From contig NZ_JACHDN010000001.1 in the NCBI RefSeq assembly GCF_014201095.1, positions 2,914,001-2,978,000 of the forward strand: a stretch of 64,000 bases of DNA. Direction: 5' to 3'. Origin of the DNA: Cellulomonas hominis. GTDB taxonomy: Bacteria > Actinomycetota > Actinomycetes > Actinomycetales > Cellulomonadaceae. Under the pieces are notes generated by a model. The model was not told the origin of the DNA and searched no databases. It saw nothing but the letters and a program-made list of their open reading frames with translations. Of the stretch, positions 44,532 to 53,327 are shown piece after piece. The translations under genes and the position numbers were made by a program. How positions within the stretch are numbered: position 1 is the first letter of the stretch; each line of letters starts with the position of its first letter.

Positions 44532-46171
44532 CGGCGACGACGACGGGTCCGGTCCCGCCCACCCGGCGGGGGCGCGCGGCGCGGCTGCTCTCGGGTGTGC
44601 TGGTGCTCGGGCTGGCGGGCGGAGTCGTGGCCGCCGCCTCGGCACGATCCGCGCCCGCGCCCGGCGCGCTGCCGGCCGCGACCGTGGACGTGGACGCGGC
44701 GACCACGACGCTCGTGTGCCCCGGCCCGCTGCGGCTCCCGGACGACACCGCCTCGGGCGACTCCGCGTTCGAGCGGGTGCCCGTCGCCCCGGCCGAGACC
44801 GTCACCGCCTTCGACACCGTGGCCTCCGGCACCGCGTCGCTCACGCCGCTGGGCGGGACGGCGACCGCGCTCGAGGACGGGACCGGCGCGCTCGCGTCCC
44901 CGTCCGCCCCGGTCGTGCTGCGCGCCGACCCGGTCGACGGGGAGCCGGCACGCGTCGCCGGCGTCACGTCCTCGCGCGTCACCGACGGCGACCTGCGCGG
45001 CCTGTCCGCCGGCTCCTGCGCGCGGCCGTCCTCGGACGTCTGGCTGGTCGGCGGCAGCACCGCGCTGGAGAGCACGGCGGACCTGGTCGTCGTGAACCCG
45101 GGCGCCACCGCCGCCGAGGTCACCGTGCAGCTGTGGGGACCGAACGGGGAGGCCGACCTGGCGAACGGCGGCACGCTCCTGGTCCCCCCGGGCGGCCAGC
45201 AGGTCGTCGTGCTGCCCGCCGTCGCCGCCGAGCAGCGGCGCACGGTCGTGCACGTCTCGGCGGCCGGCGGGCAGGTCTCCGCGTACCTCCAGGACTCCCT
45301 GCTGGACGGCTTCACGCCGCGGGGGACGGACCTGGTCACCGCGGGCGCGGACCCCGCCACGACGCAGGTGGTCCCGGGCCTCACGGTGCCCGCCGTCGAC
45401 GTCGACGACCCCCAGGCGGGTGCGCTGCGCCTGCTGGTCCCCGGGGCGGACGCGGCCAGGGTGTCGGTGCGGCTGCTCGGGCCGGACGGCGAGGTGCCGC
45501 TGCCCGGTGCCGAGGGTGTGGAGCTGGCCCCCGGCGAGGTGACCGACCTGCCGCTCGGAGGGCTGGCCGCCGGCACGTACACGGCCGTCGTCGAGGCCAC
45601 GGCGCCCGTGGTCGCCGGCGGCACGGTCGCCCGGCAGGGCGCACCCGGCGAGCTGGACGAGGGGCCGCGCCTGGAGCGCGCGTGGTCCGCCTCGACGGCG
45701 ACCGGGTCGGGCCTCGTCGCGGTCCCCGCGGGGGCGCAGGGCACGCTGGCGCTCGGCGCGCTGCCGTCGGGCGACGCCGACCCCGACGCCGCCGAGCCGG
45801 TGCCGTCCGCCACGCCGAGCCCCGAGCCGACCCAGGGGCAGCGCCCGGACCCCGAGGCGGCGGCCGAGCCGCAGGGACCCACCGTCGCCGTGACGGTGCG
45901 GGCCTACGGCGCGTCCGGGGTGCTCGGCACCCGCGAGGTGCAGGTCCCGGTCGGCGCGACGGCGGTGCTGGCCCTCGCGGAGCTCGGCACCGGCGTCGTG
46001 GGCGTCGAGGTGCTGCCGGACGGCGACGGTGCCGCCGAGGTGGCCTGGGCGCTCGTCGCGTCCGTCGCGCGCCCCGACGGGACGCTGCTGTCCGTGGTGT
46101 CCCCGCTCACGGACGCGGAGGCGGTCACGCAGGCGGACGTCCGGGAGGGCCGGCGGCTCGGTCTCGACTGA
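44528..46171 (+). CDS. DUF5719 family secreted/membrane-anchored protein
   Basis: This 547-residue protein has a basic N terminus and one hydrophobic helix at about 20-38 with VAAASARSA, which could be a signal peptide or anchor. The rest is a repetitive beta-rich exported region (blocks such as DLVVVNPGATAAEVTVQLWG and its relatives), with a Pro/Glu-rich linker near residues 420-450. The family regularly follows the giant GT2 and may work with it in the cell envelope, but its function is unknown. ATGA overlap indicates coupling to the upstream gene. A palindrome follows the stop. Confidence 0.8.
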   Translation: MTATTTGPVPPTRRGRAARLLSGVLVLGLAGGVVAAASARSAPAPGALPAATVDVDAATTTLVCPGPLRLPDDTASGDSAFERVPVAPAETVTAFDTVASGTASLTPLGGTATALEDGTGALASPSAPVVLRADPVDGEPARVAGVTSSRVTDGDLRGLSAGSCARPSSDVWLVGGSTALESTADLVVVNPGATAAEVTVQLWGPNGEADLANGGTLLVPPGGQQVVVLPAVAAEQRRTVVHVSAAGGQVSAYLQDSLLDGFTPRGTDLVTAGADPATTQVVPGLTVPAVDVDDPQAGALRLLVPGADAARVSVRLLGPDGEVPLPGAEGVELAPGEVTDLPLGGLAAGTYTAVVEATAPVVAGGTVARQGAPGELDEGPRLERAWSASTATGSGLVAVPAGAQGTLALGALPSGDADPDAAEPVPSATPSPEPTQGQRPDPEAAAEPQGPTVAVTVRAYGASGVLGTREVQVPVGATAVLALAELGTGVVGVEVLPDGDGAAEVAWALVASVARPDGTLLSVVSPLTDAEAVTQADVREGRRLGLD

Positions 46172-46182
46172 GCGCGCGGCCG

Positions 46183-46206
46183 GGCGCGCGGGCCGGCCCG
46201 CGCGCC
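46183..46206. terminator. 24-bp perfect palindrome between DUF5719 gene and wbbL
   Basis: GGCGCGCGGGCC is followed directly by GGCCCGCGCGCC. An overlapping pairing, GCCGGGCGC (46179-46187) with GCGCCCGGC (46209-46217), is also possible. It sits between convergent stops and probably ends both transcripts. Confidence 0.5.
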
Positions 46207-46217
46207 GAGCGCCCGGC

Positions 46218-47111
46218 TCAGCGCGCGGCGCGCAGCTCCACGGCCTCGCGGGCCCGCAGCCCCAGGGAGACCGCGGCCCGGACCGGCCAGTGGTACCAGC
46301 GCGCGTAGCGCCGGTGCAGGTAGCGCTCCGCCGACCGGTGGTGCGCCGAGATCATCGCGGCGGGGCGGGCCTTCCAGGACACCCCGCCGACGTGCACGAC
46401 CTGCGCGGACGGCACGTAGACGCTCGGCCGGCCGACGCGGCCCAGGCGCTCGCCCAGGTCGACGTCCTCGAAGAACATGAAGTAGTCCTCGTCGAACCCG
46501 CCGACGGCCTCGAACGCCTCACGCCGCAGCAGCAGGCAGGCGCCGGACAGCCAGCCGGCCACGCGCTCCGTGCCCGCGGTCTCCTGGCGGCGCTGGTACG
46601 CGCGGGTCCACGGGTTCCCCGGCCAGACCTTCCCGAGCAGCGCGTGCCCCACCCCCTGGGTGAGCGACGGCAGCTCGCGGGCCGACGGGTACACCGTCCC
46701 GTCCTCGTTCAGCAGCGCGGGGCCGAGCGCGCCGGCCGACGGGTGCCGTTCGCCGGCGGCGAGCAGGGCGTCCAGGGAGCCCGGCCGCCAGACCACGTCC
46801 GGGTTCGCCACGACCAGCCAGGGCGCGGTCGCGCCCGCGGCGCCGGCGTTCGCCCCCGCGCCGTAGCCGAGGTTCGCGCCCGTGCGCACCACCCGGCCGC
46901 CGGCCTCGGCGGCGACGCGGTCGGCCACCTCCGGGTCCGTGCCGTTGTCGACGATGACCAGCTCGACGTCCGCCGTCGTGGCGTCGGCCAGGGTGCGGGC
47001 GAAGTCGGCCAGCTCGTCGCCGGGGTGGTACGCGATCGTCACCACCCGCACCCGGGCGGGGGCCGGGGCATCGGCCCCGGTGGACGGGGCGGGCTGCGGC
47101 TGAGAGATCAT
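46218..47111 (-). CDS. wbbL: WbbL-type rhamnosyltransferase (GT2)
   Basis: The 297-residue GT-A protein has VDNG (54-57), ANLGYGAGANAG (79-90), NPD (103-105) as the DxD equivalent, and FMFFEDVDLGERL. These match actinobacterial WbbL, which transfers rhamnose from dTDP-L-rhamnose to GlcNAc-diphospho-polyprenol, the linker step of arabinogalactan or a related wall glycan. Its place in the whiB-DUF3499-manB neighbourhood agrees. TAGCCT 9 nt before the ATG would give a leaderless transcript; that box overlaps the stop codon of the upstream metallopeptidase gene. Confidence 0.8.
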   Translation of the reverse strand: MISQPQPAPSTGADAPAPARVRVVTIAYHPGDELADFARTLADATTADVELVIVDNGTDPEVADRVAAEAGGRVVRTGANLGYGAGANAGAAGATAPWLVVANPDVVWRPGSLDALLAAGERHPSAGALGPALLNEDGTVYPSARELPSLTQGVGHALLGKVWPGNPWTRAYQRRQETAGTERVAGWLSGACLLLRREAFEAVGGFDEDYFMFFEDVDLGERLGRVGRPSVYVPSAQVVHVGGVSWKARPAAMISAHHRSAERYLHRRYARWYHWPVRAAVSLGLRAREAVELRAAR

Positions 47112-47120
47112 GGCCGGGTC

Positions 47121-47126
47121 AGGCTA
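47121..47126 (-). promoter_or_regulatory. -10 box TAGCCT, leaderless start of wbbL
   Basis: TAGCCT on the minus strand lies 9 nt before the wbbL ATG and shares its first bases with the TAG stop of the preceding gene (47124-47126). Confidence 0.4.
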
Positions 47127-47588
47127 CCGCCCGTCCCCGTGCTCCGGGTCCACCTCGTCGGGCGCCCGTCCGAGCAGGTGCGCGACCTGCTCGACGACCA
47201 CGTCGTGCACGAGGTCGGCCAGCTCGTCGGCGTCCGCGGCCCGGGACTCCACCGGCCGCCGGTACACGACGATCCGCGGCGGCAGCCCGGGCTGCGCGGG
47301 GAAGTAGCGGCCGAGCGGGACGCCGCCGTGCTCCCACGGCGCGGGGTTCGAGGGCGGCACGTCCTCGACGGCGAACTCCACGCCGTCCAGGTACTTCCCC
47401 CATCGCGCCTCCAGGCGCTCCACCGAGTCGAGCACCAGGTCGTCGAACCGCTCGGCGCGGGTGCGGTGCGCCGGCAGCGTCGCCGGGAGCAGGGGACCGC
47501 GGATGCCGCGCCCGCGGCGGTCCCGCCGGCGGACGGGGCCGGCCGGGAGGTCGCCCCGGAGGGCGGGGACGAACCGACGGGGAGCCAC
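47124..47588 (-). CDS. Metallopeptidase-family protein (zincin-like) with degenerate metal site
   Basis: This 154-residue protein opens VAPRRFVPALRGDL and has RGPLLPATLPAHRTRAERFDDLVLDS, which matches the actinobacterial family next to DUF3499. The family's metal region is here VHDVVVEQVAHLLG: the HExxH pattern of true zincins is not present, although a His-Asp pair and a later His remain. Catalytic activity is therefore uncertain. TACAGT 6 nt before GTG 47588 supports that start and a leaderless mRNA. It diverges from DUF3499. Confidence 0.75.
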   Translation of the reverse strand: MAPRRFVPALRGDLPAGPVRRRDRRGRGIRGPLLPATLPAHRTRAERFDDLVLDSVERLEARWGKYLDGVEFAVEDVPPSNPAPWEHGGVPLGRYFPAQPGLPPRIVVYRRPVESRAADADELADLVHDVVVEQVAHLLGRAPDEVDPEHGDGR

Positions 47589-47594
47589 CCGGGC

Positions 47595-47600
47595 ACTGTA
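47595..47600 (-). promoter_or_regulatory. -10 box TACAGT, leaderless start at GTG 47588
   Basis: TACAGT on the minus strand leaves 6 nt before GTG 47588. Confidence 0.5.
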
Positions 47601-47648
47601 TCCGGGTGAGAACGCGGGTCGCGCACGCGGGCCGGGGCCGGGCGGCGG

Positions 47649-47654
47649 TACGGT
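47649..47654 (+). promoter_or_regulatory. -10 box TACGGT, leaderless start at GTG 47662
   Basis: TACGGT ends 7 nt before GTG 47662, with no ribosome-binding site between. Confidence 0.5.
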
Positions 47655-47661
47655 CTTCCCC

Positions 47662-48042
47662 GTGAGACCCGTCCGCCAGTGCTCCCGCACCGCGTGCGGT
47701 CGTCCGGCGGTGGCCACCCTGACGTACGTGTACGCCGACTCGACCGCCGTGCTCGGCCCGCTCGCGACCCTCGCCGAGCCGCACTCGTACGACCTGTGCG
47801 CCGAGCACGCCTCCCGCCTCACCGCGCCGCGCGGCTGGGAGGTCGTCCGGCTCACGCCGGAGTTCGTCGAGACCGGCCCGAGCCACGACGACCTGCTGGC
47901 CCTGGCCGACGCGGTCCGCGAGGCCGGGCGTCCCGCGCCCGCCGCCGTCGCCGTCGAGGGGCTGCCGTCCGCGGCGCACCTCGCGGAGCCCGAGACCCGG
48001 CGCCGCGGCCACCTGCGGGTGCTGCGCGGCGAGGAGGACTGA
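47662..48042 (+). CDS. DUF3499 family protein
   Basis: The 126-residue protein begins VRPVRQCSRTACGRPAVATL and contains DLCAEHASRLTAPRGWEVVRL. Cys7, Cys12, Cys46 and His49 could bind one zinc ion. It is a strongly conserved actinobacterial family located beside manB and whiB; function unknown. The start is fixed by the leaderless -10 box TACGGT 7 nt upstream. It is followed after 5 nt by a small zinc-ribbon gene preceded by GAGGAGG. Confidence 0.88.
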   Translation: MRPVRQCSRTACGRPAVATLTYVYADSTAVLGPLATLAEPHSYDLCAEHASRLTAPRGWEVVRLTPEFVETGPSHDDLLALADAVREAGRPAPAAVAVEGLPSAAHLAEPETRRRGHLRVLRGEED

Positions 48043-48047
48043 GCGCG

Positions 48048-48338
48048 ATGGCGACCGCGGGGGGCGGTTCGACGGGCCGGCGCCGCACACGGCGCGGCGA
48101 GCCCGAGGCCACCCCGCTCGGCTCGCTGAGCCTGCCCGCGGCCGAGCACGCGCCCGGCACCGGGGCCTGCGAGGTCTGCGGCTCGACGCGGCTGACCCGG
48201 CTGCACCTCGTGCTGGCGGACGGCACCGACGTGACCTTCGTGTCCTGCCACGACTGCGAGCACCGCGCGTGGTTCCCGCTCGACGGCGACGGCACGGCCC
48301 TGCCGCGCGACGAGGTCGTCCGCCGCTCGGCCCGCTGA
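48048..48338 (+). CDS. Small zinc-ribbon-like protein of unknown function
   Basis: This 96-residue protein has a basic, disordered N terminus (1-20), then two CxxC pairs (Cys41/Cys44 and Cys67/Cys70) separated by a beta hairpin (LHLVLADGTDVTFV), the outline of a zinc ribbon. I do not recognise a named family. It starts 5 nt after DUF3499 with GAGGAGG at 48031-48036 inside that gene's end, so the two are surely one operon. It may have a nucleic-acid or protein-binding role. Beyond it the conserved order breaks: manB lies 10.8 kb further on. Confidence 0.7.
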   Translation: MATAGGGSTGRRRTRRGEPEATPLGSLSLPAAEHAPGTGACEVCGSTRLTRLHLVLADGTDVTFVSCHDCEHRAWFPLDGDGTALPRDEVVRRSAR

Positions 48339-48377
48339 GCCGCCCGTCTGCCTGCCCGGCGCACGCGAGGCCGAGGT

Positions 48378-48446
48378 CGAGGTCGACGGTTGCGCCCGAG
48401 GTCGTCGGTTCCGCACCTCGTCTCACCGGCGCAACCGTCGACCTCG
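48378..48446. repeat. Nested inverted and direct repeat element between convergent genes
   Basis: CGAGGTCGACGGTTGCGCC (48378-48396) and its exact reverse complement (48428-48446) form 19-bp arms around a 31-nt loop. The loop begins with an imperfect direct copy of the arm (48397-48415, 16 of 19 bases equal) and contains a second small stem, CGAGGT with ACCTCG (48397-48402 and 48415-48420). It lies between the zinc-ribbon stop and the ATPase stop. It may be a terminator, but the direct repeat is unusual. Confidence 0.6.
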
Positions 48447-48481
48447 CCGGCTCCCGTCGCCATCCGCGCCGGTCCGCGCCG

Positions 48482-49570
<1,089 letters not shown>

Positions 49571-49580
49571 GGGACTCCGA

Positions 49581-50363
49581 TCAGGGTGCGAGGGCCGGGG
49601 CGGCCGGGACGGTGGAGGGCTCCTGGGCCGCGACGGCGAGCAGGCCGGTCCCGATGGTGGCGATGGCGAACGTCGCCGCGAGGGCGAGCGCGGTCGGCGG
49701 CCCGTCGCCCCCCGAGACGAGGCGGACCGTGGCGGACGCCGTGCCCGCGGTGGCGAGCGAGGCGGACCACCAGGTCACCGCCTCGCGCAGGCCCATCCCG
49801 TGCAGGGAAGCGAGCCGGCCGAGCCGACGCCGGGGCCCGCCCCACCCCGCCGCGCGCGAGGTCATCCGGACCGCCATGCCGAGGACCGCCGTGCCGAGCA
49901 CCGTCGCGAGCACCCCGGTCAGCGTGGCGAACATCAGGGCCGGGCCGCGCTGCGCCTGCTCCCAGCCGGCGAGCAGGCCCTGCAGGTCGGCGGCGTCCAG
50001 CGAGCCGGAGTAGGGCACGGTCCACCGCGCGTCGCGGTCGACCAGCGCCAGGCCGTCGCCGGCGAGCACGAGCGCCGACCTGGTGCCCGGCCCGGGGTCC
50101 GCCGTCGCCGTCGCGGCGGCGGGGTCGATGACGAGCGCGTGCCCGTCGGCGGTGCGCACCTCCGGCGCGGCGACGAGGACGCCGTCGCGCACGAGGACGT
50201 CGCCGTCCAGGGCTGCGACGAGCGGGGCGAGCGCGCCGGTGCGTGCGGCCGGTCCGCCGGCGCCCGCCGCGCCGACCACCGCGAGGTCCAGCGCGGCTAC
50301 GAGCAGGAGCACGGCGACCCAGGCGCGGGGCAGCGCGGCGACCCCGAGCGCGAACCGTTGCAC
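49581..50363 (-). CDS. Membrane protein with DUF1189-like layout
   Basis: This 260-residue protein has a TM helix at about 14-36, an extracytoplasmic domain of about 100 residues with short beta strands (LVRDGVLVAAPEV, ALVIDP, ALVLAGDGLALVD, WTVPYS), and four more helices at about 140-165, 188-205 and 222-245. This order resembles DUF1189, a family often encoded with maltodextrin-type ABC permeases, but similarity is by layout only. Its place between DUF1861 and the ATPase of the same operon makes a role in sugar sensing or transport likely. No enzyme motif is seen. Confidence 0.6.
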   Translation of the reverse strand: MQRFALGVAALPRAWVAVLLLVAALDLAVVGAAGAGGPAARTGALAPLVAALDGDVLVRDGVLVAAPEVRTADGHALVIDPAAATATADPGPGTRSALVLAGDGLALVDRDARWTVPYSGSLDAADLQGLLAGWEQAQRGPALMFATLTGVLATVLGTAVLGMAVRMTSRAAGWGGPRRRLGRLASLHGMGLREAVTWWSASLATAGTASATVRLVSGGDGPPTALALAATFAIATIGTGLLAVAAQEPSTVPAAPALAP

Positions 50364-50366
50364 CGG

Positions 50367-51359
50367 TCAGCCCTCGCCCGGCGCGACGAGGAAGGGCGCG
50401 GGCAGGTCCACCTCGTACGCCTCCGCGTCGCCGACGCCGCAGTACGCGGTCACGCCGCCGGGAGCGGGGACGAGCGCCCCGGGGAACACCACGTCGGCGA
50501 GGTCGGGGCGCTTCGCGGGCCCGGGCGGGAGGTCGCGGCGCTCGAACAGCAGCTCGGGCGCCGTGTACCACAGCGTGGCCGGGTCCAGGCGGAACGCCAT
50601 CGGGTAGTAGTGGCGGTCGCCGGCCGTGTCGAACCGGGCGACGTGGCCGAGCAGCCCGAGAGTGCCGTCGGGCAGCACCACCGCCTGGTTGACGCCGCCC
50701 CACTCGTCGGGTCGGAACAGGCGCTCCAGCCGGGGCGCCTCCTCGATGTCGGCGATCGTCAGCGCGGCGAGCGAGTCGACCACCGCCAGCCCGATCCGCC
50801 CGCGCCCGTCCGGGCCGCCCTGGGGGCGCGTGAGGACGGCGAGGCGCCCGTCCGGCAGGTCCGCGAACCGGAGGTCCTTCATGCCCCAGGGCCCGGTGAA
50901 CGCGGGCTCCGGTCGGGCGAGGTCGGCGAGGCGCAGGACGACGGTCCGGTACCGGAGCGTCGGGTCGCCGTCCGGCCCGACGGCCTCGACGACCTCGACG
51001 CCGCCCAGGTGCGGGACGCCGGCGTGGCCGAACACGAACGGGTCCTGCAGCGCCGGCCGGGCCGCACCGGGCACCGGGCACCAGGTACCGGCGTCGTCGC
51101 GGGCGAACAGGACCGTCTCGGACCGCTCGTCGGCGCGGTCCTCCACCCGGCCGGCCAGCACCACGGCCCCGTCGGGCGCGCGGAACGGGGCGGAGACGTT
51201 GTAGACGTCGCGCCCGTCGACGCCCGCGAACCGGAGGCGTCGCGCCGCGCGGACGGCGGTGCCCGTCCCGCGGTAGGCGGACAGCAGGTGGTCGACTCGG
51301 ACCGTCTCGGACACGGGGGCCTCGCTCTCGGGGGTGGGGGAGGGGACGGGCCGGATCAC
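50367..51359 (-). CDS. DUF1861 family protein (GH130-like beta-propeller)
   Basis: The protein has 330 residues from GTG 51359 or 315 from GTG 51314. RVDHLLSAYRGTG, RFAGVDGRDVYNVSAPF, LAGRVEDRADE, QDPFVFGHAG and PWGMKDLRF give the DUF1861 pattern; EEWGGVNQAV, YYPMAFRLDP and KRPDLADVVFPGAL complete it. The family is related by fold to GH130 beta-mannoside phosphorylases and hydrolases, with five-bladed propeller repeats. Its activity is not established. GTG 51359 overlaps the permease stop; GTG 51314 has the better purine-rich upstream stretch. Its place among sugar-import genes suggests it acts on imported oligosaccharides. Confidence 0.82.
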   Translation of the reverse strand: MIRPVPSPTPESEAPVSETVRVDHLLSAYRGTGTAVRAARRLRFAGVDGRDVYNVSAPFRAPDGAVVLAGRVEDRADERSETVLFARDDAGTWCPVPGAARPALQDPFVFGHAGVPHLGGVEVVEAVGPDGDPTLRYRTVVLRLADLARPEPAFTGPWGMKDLRFADLPDGRLAVLTRPQGGPDGRGRIGLAVVDSLAALTIADIEEAPRLERLFRPDEWGGVNQAVVLPDGTLGLLGHVARFDTAGDRHYYPMAFRLDPATLWYTAPELLFERRDLPPGPAKRPDLADVVFPGALVPAPGGVTAYCGVGDAEAYEVDLPAPFLVAPGEG

Positions 51360-52291
51360 CGGACCGCCTCGGACGCGCGGGACGGCACGAAGTACCGCTG
51401 CATGGTGAAGAAGAGGACGAGGACGGGGATGATCGAGAGCGTCGTCGCGGCCATGAGCAGGGGCCAGTCCGTCTCGAACTGCCCCCGGAACATGGTCAGA
51501 CCCACCTGGACGGTGAACTTCTCCACGTCGTTGAGATAGATCAGCGGGCCGAGGAACGCGTTCCACGTGCCCATGAACGACGTAACCGCGATCGTGACGA
51601 CCGCCGGCCGGGACAGCGGGACGAAGACACGCCAGAGGATCGTCCACCAGCCCGCCCCGTTCAGGTACGCGGCCTCCGCGAAGTCCCGGGGGATCGCGCG
51701 GAAGAACTGGAACAGGAAGAAGATGTGCACGGCCTGCCCGCCGAGCGCCGGCAGGATCAGCGGCCAGTACGTGTTGATGAGCTCGACGCCGAGCGTGTCC
51801 CCGATCTCCGCCCAGAAGATGTACCCGGGAACGATCGTGATCTCGCCGGGCAGCATGATCGTGATGAGCAGGAAGAGGAAGAGCGGCTTCTTCCCGCGGA
51901 AGTCGAACCGTGCGAAGCCGTACGCCACGACGATGGAGACCAGTACCTCCCCGGCCATGACGGCCAGGGTGTAGAGGGCGGTGTTGAGGAAGAACCGGGC
52001 GAACGGCAGCGCCTCGAACACCTCGCGGTAGTGCTGCCACTGCGGGTCGTCCGGGATCCACTGCGGCGGGATCGCGAACACGTCGCCGTCCGCCTTGAGC
52101 GAGGTCGTGACCATCCAGGCGAGCGGCAGGAGCATGGACAGCGCGACGACGCACAGCACGAGGTGCTTCGCGAGCGACCGGTGCCAGGTCCGGCGGCGCT
52201 GCTCGCGGCGGCGGGCGGCCGCCGTGGCGAGCACGCGCTCGCGGTCGGGCGTCGGCGCGTGGGTGGACGGGGGGACGAGGGTGGTGCTCAT
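51356..52291 (-). CDS. Carbohydrate ABC transporter permease (MalG type)
   Basis: The 311-residue protein has six hydrophobic helices and the MalG pattern: LPLAWMVTTSLK at helix 1, NTALYT, and the EAA loop EAAYLNGAGWWTILWRVFVPLSRPA (about residues 212-236), which contacts the ATPase. It pairs with the permease at 52288. The cytoplasmic N terminus is long and Arg-rich. ATG 52291 overlaps the previous stop by 4 bp, and its own stop overlaps the DUF1861 GTG. Confidence 0.93.
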   Translation of the reverse strand: MSTTLVPPSTHAPTPDRERVLATAAARRREQRRRTWHRSLAKHLVLCVVALSMLLPLAWMVTTSLKADGDVFAIPPQWIPDDPQWQHYREVFEALPFARFFLNTALYTLAVMAGEVLVSIVVAYGFARFDFRGKKPLFLFLLITIMLPGEITIVPGYIFWAEIGDTLGVELINTYWPLILPALGGQAVHIFFLFQFFRAIPRDFAEAAYLNGAGWWTILWRVFVPLSRPAVVTIAVTSFMGTWNAFLGPLIYLNDVEKFTVQVGLTMFRGQFETDWPLLMAATTLSIIPVLVLFFTMQRYFVPSRASEAVR

Positions 52292-53259
52292 CGCTCCTCG
52301 TTCCCGCGGGAGAAGGTCCAGAAGTCGCTGAACCGGAACACCAACGCCGTCACCGCGAGCACGATCACGAGGAAGACCCAGGACATCGCCGAGGCGTAGC
52401 CCATGCGGAAGTGCTCGAACGCGGTGCGGTAGATGTGCAGCATGAGGAAGTTGCCCTCGCCGCCGGCGCCGCCCAGTACGTAGGCGTCGTTGAACTTCTT
52501 GAACGCGCCGATGATCCCCATGACCAGGTTGTAGAAGAGGATCGGACGCATCAGCGGCAGGGTCACGAAGCACAGGCGCGCCCACCAACCGGCGCCCTGC
52601 AGGGTCGCGGCCTCGCCCAGGTCACGGGGCACCTCGTTCAGCGCGACGAGGTACGTGAGCATCCCGCCGCCGGCTCCCCATAGCGCGACCATCGTGTAGG
52701 ACGGCAGCACCCACGACGGGTCGGTCAGCCAGCCGGGCCCCTGGACGCCCACCGCAGCCAGCGCCCCGTTCACGAGGCCGGCGGTGGGGTCGAGGACCCA
52801 GCGCCAGATCAGGCCCACCGCGACGCCCGAGACCACGGCGGGCAGGTAGTACACGGTGCGGTAGAGACTGAGTCCGCGGATGTTCGAGTTCAGCACCATG
52901 GCGACGGCCAGCGAGGCCGCCATGCCGAGGGGGACGGACACGACGCCGAACCGGACGGTCACCCAGAGCGACCGCCAGAACTGCTCGTCGCGCGCCAGCT
53001 CGGTGAAGTTGTCGAGCCCGCGCCACGTGGGGCTGCCGATGACGGGCCAGTCGGTGAGGCTCATGACGGCGGACATGACCATCGGCACGAGCGCGAACAG
53101 GGCGAACGCGACGAACCACGGGGCGACGTACGCGTACGCCGGGCTGAGGCGCCGCCGCCCGGGGCGGTCGGCGACGAGCTCGGCGGCGCGGCGGGCGCGC
53201 TCGTCGGGGGTGCGGGGCCGGGCCGGAGGTGGGGGCACGGCGGGAGCGAGGTCGGGCAC
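52288..53259 (-). CDS. Carbohydrate ABC transporter permease (MalF type)
   Basis: This 323-residue protein has a Pro/Arg-rich cytoplasmic head (1-40), six hydrophobic helices, WRGLDNFTELARDEQFWRSL in the periplasmic-side loop, and the EAA loop with EAATLQGAGWWARLCFVTLPLM. It forms the import channel with the MalG-type protein. GTG 53259 is chosen because GGAGGATCC lies just upstream. It follows the binding-protein gene by 68 nt, a gap that contains a strong hairpin. Confidence 0.93.
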   Translation of the reverse strand: MPDLAPAVPPPPARPRTPDERARRAAELVADRPGRRRLSPAYAYVAPWFVAFALFALVPMVMSAVMSLTDWPVIGSPTWRGLDNFTELARDEQFWRSLWVTVRFGVVSVPLGMAASLAVAMVLNSNIRGLSLYRTVYYLPAVVSGVAVGLIWRWVLDPTAGLVNGALAAVGVQGPGWLTDPSWVLPSYTMVALWGAGGGMLTYLVALNEVPRDLGEAATLQGAGWWARLCFVTLPLMRPILFYNLVMGIIGAFKKFNDAYVLGGAGGEGNFLMLHIYRTAFEHFRMGYASAMSWVFLVIVLAVTALVFRFSDFWTFSRGNEER

Positions 53260-53286
53260 GGGATCCTCCGAGGGGCGGGGGGCCGC

Positions 53287-53315
53287 CTCCCGGGGTGCCG
53301 CGGGCACCCCGGGAG
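53287..53315 (-). repeat. Intercistronic 13-bp hairpin after the binding-protein gene
   Basis: CTCCCGGGGTGCC and GGCACCCCGGGAG pair perfectly around a GCG loop, between the binding-protein stop and the permease ribosome-binding site. Such hairpins often raise binding-protein mRNA above permease mRNA by partial termination or 3'-end protection. Confidence 0.6.
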
Positions 53316-53327
53316 CGACGGGGAGGG

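Noticed and set aside
40371..44645. Very long minus-strand open frames opposite the giant glycosyltransferase
   Set aside because: They arise from extreme GC content at third codon positions; the translations are Arg/Pro/Ala-rich with no motif, while the plus-strand frame has a clear GT2 domain and helices.
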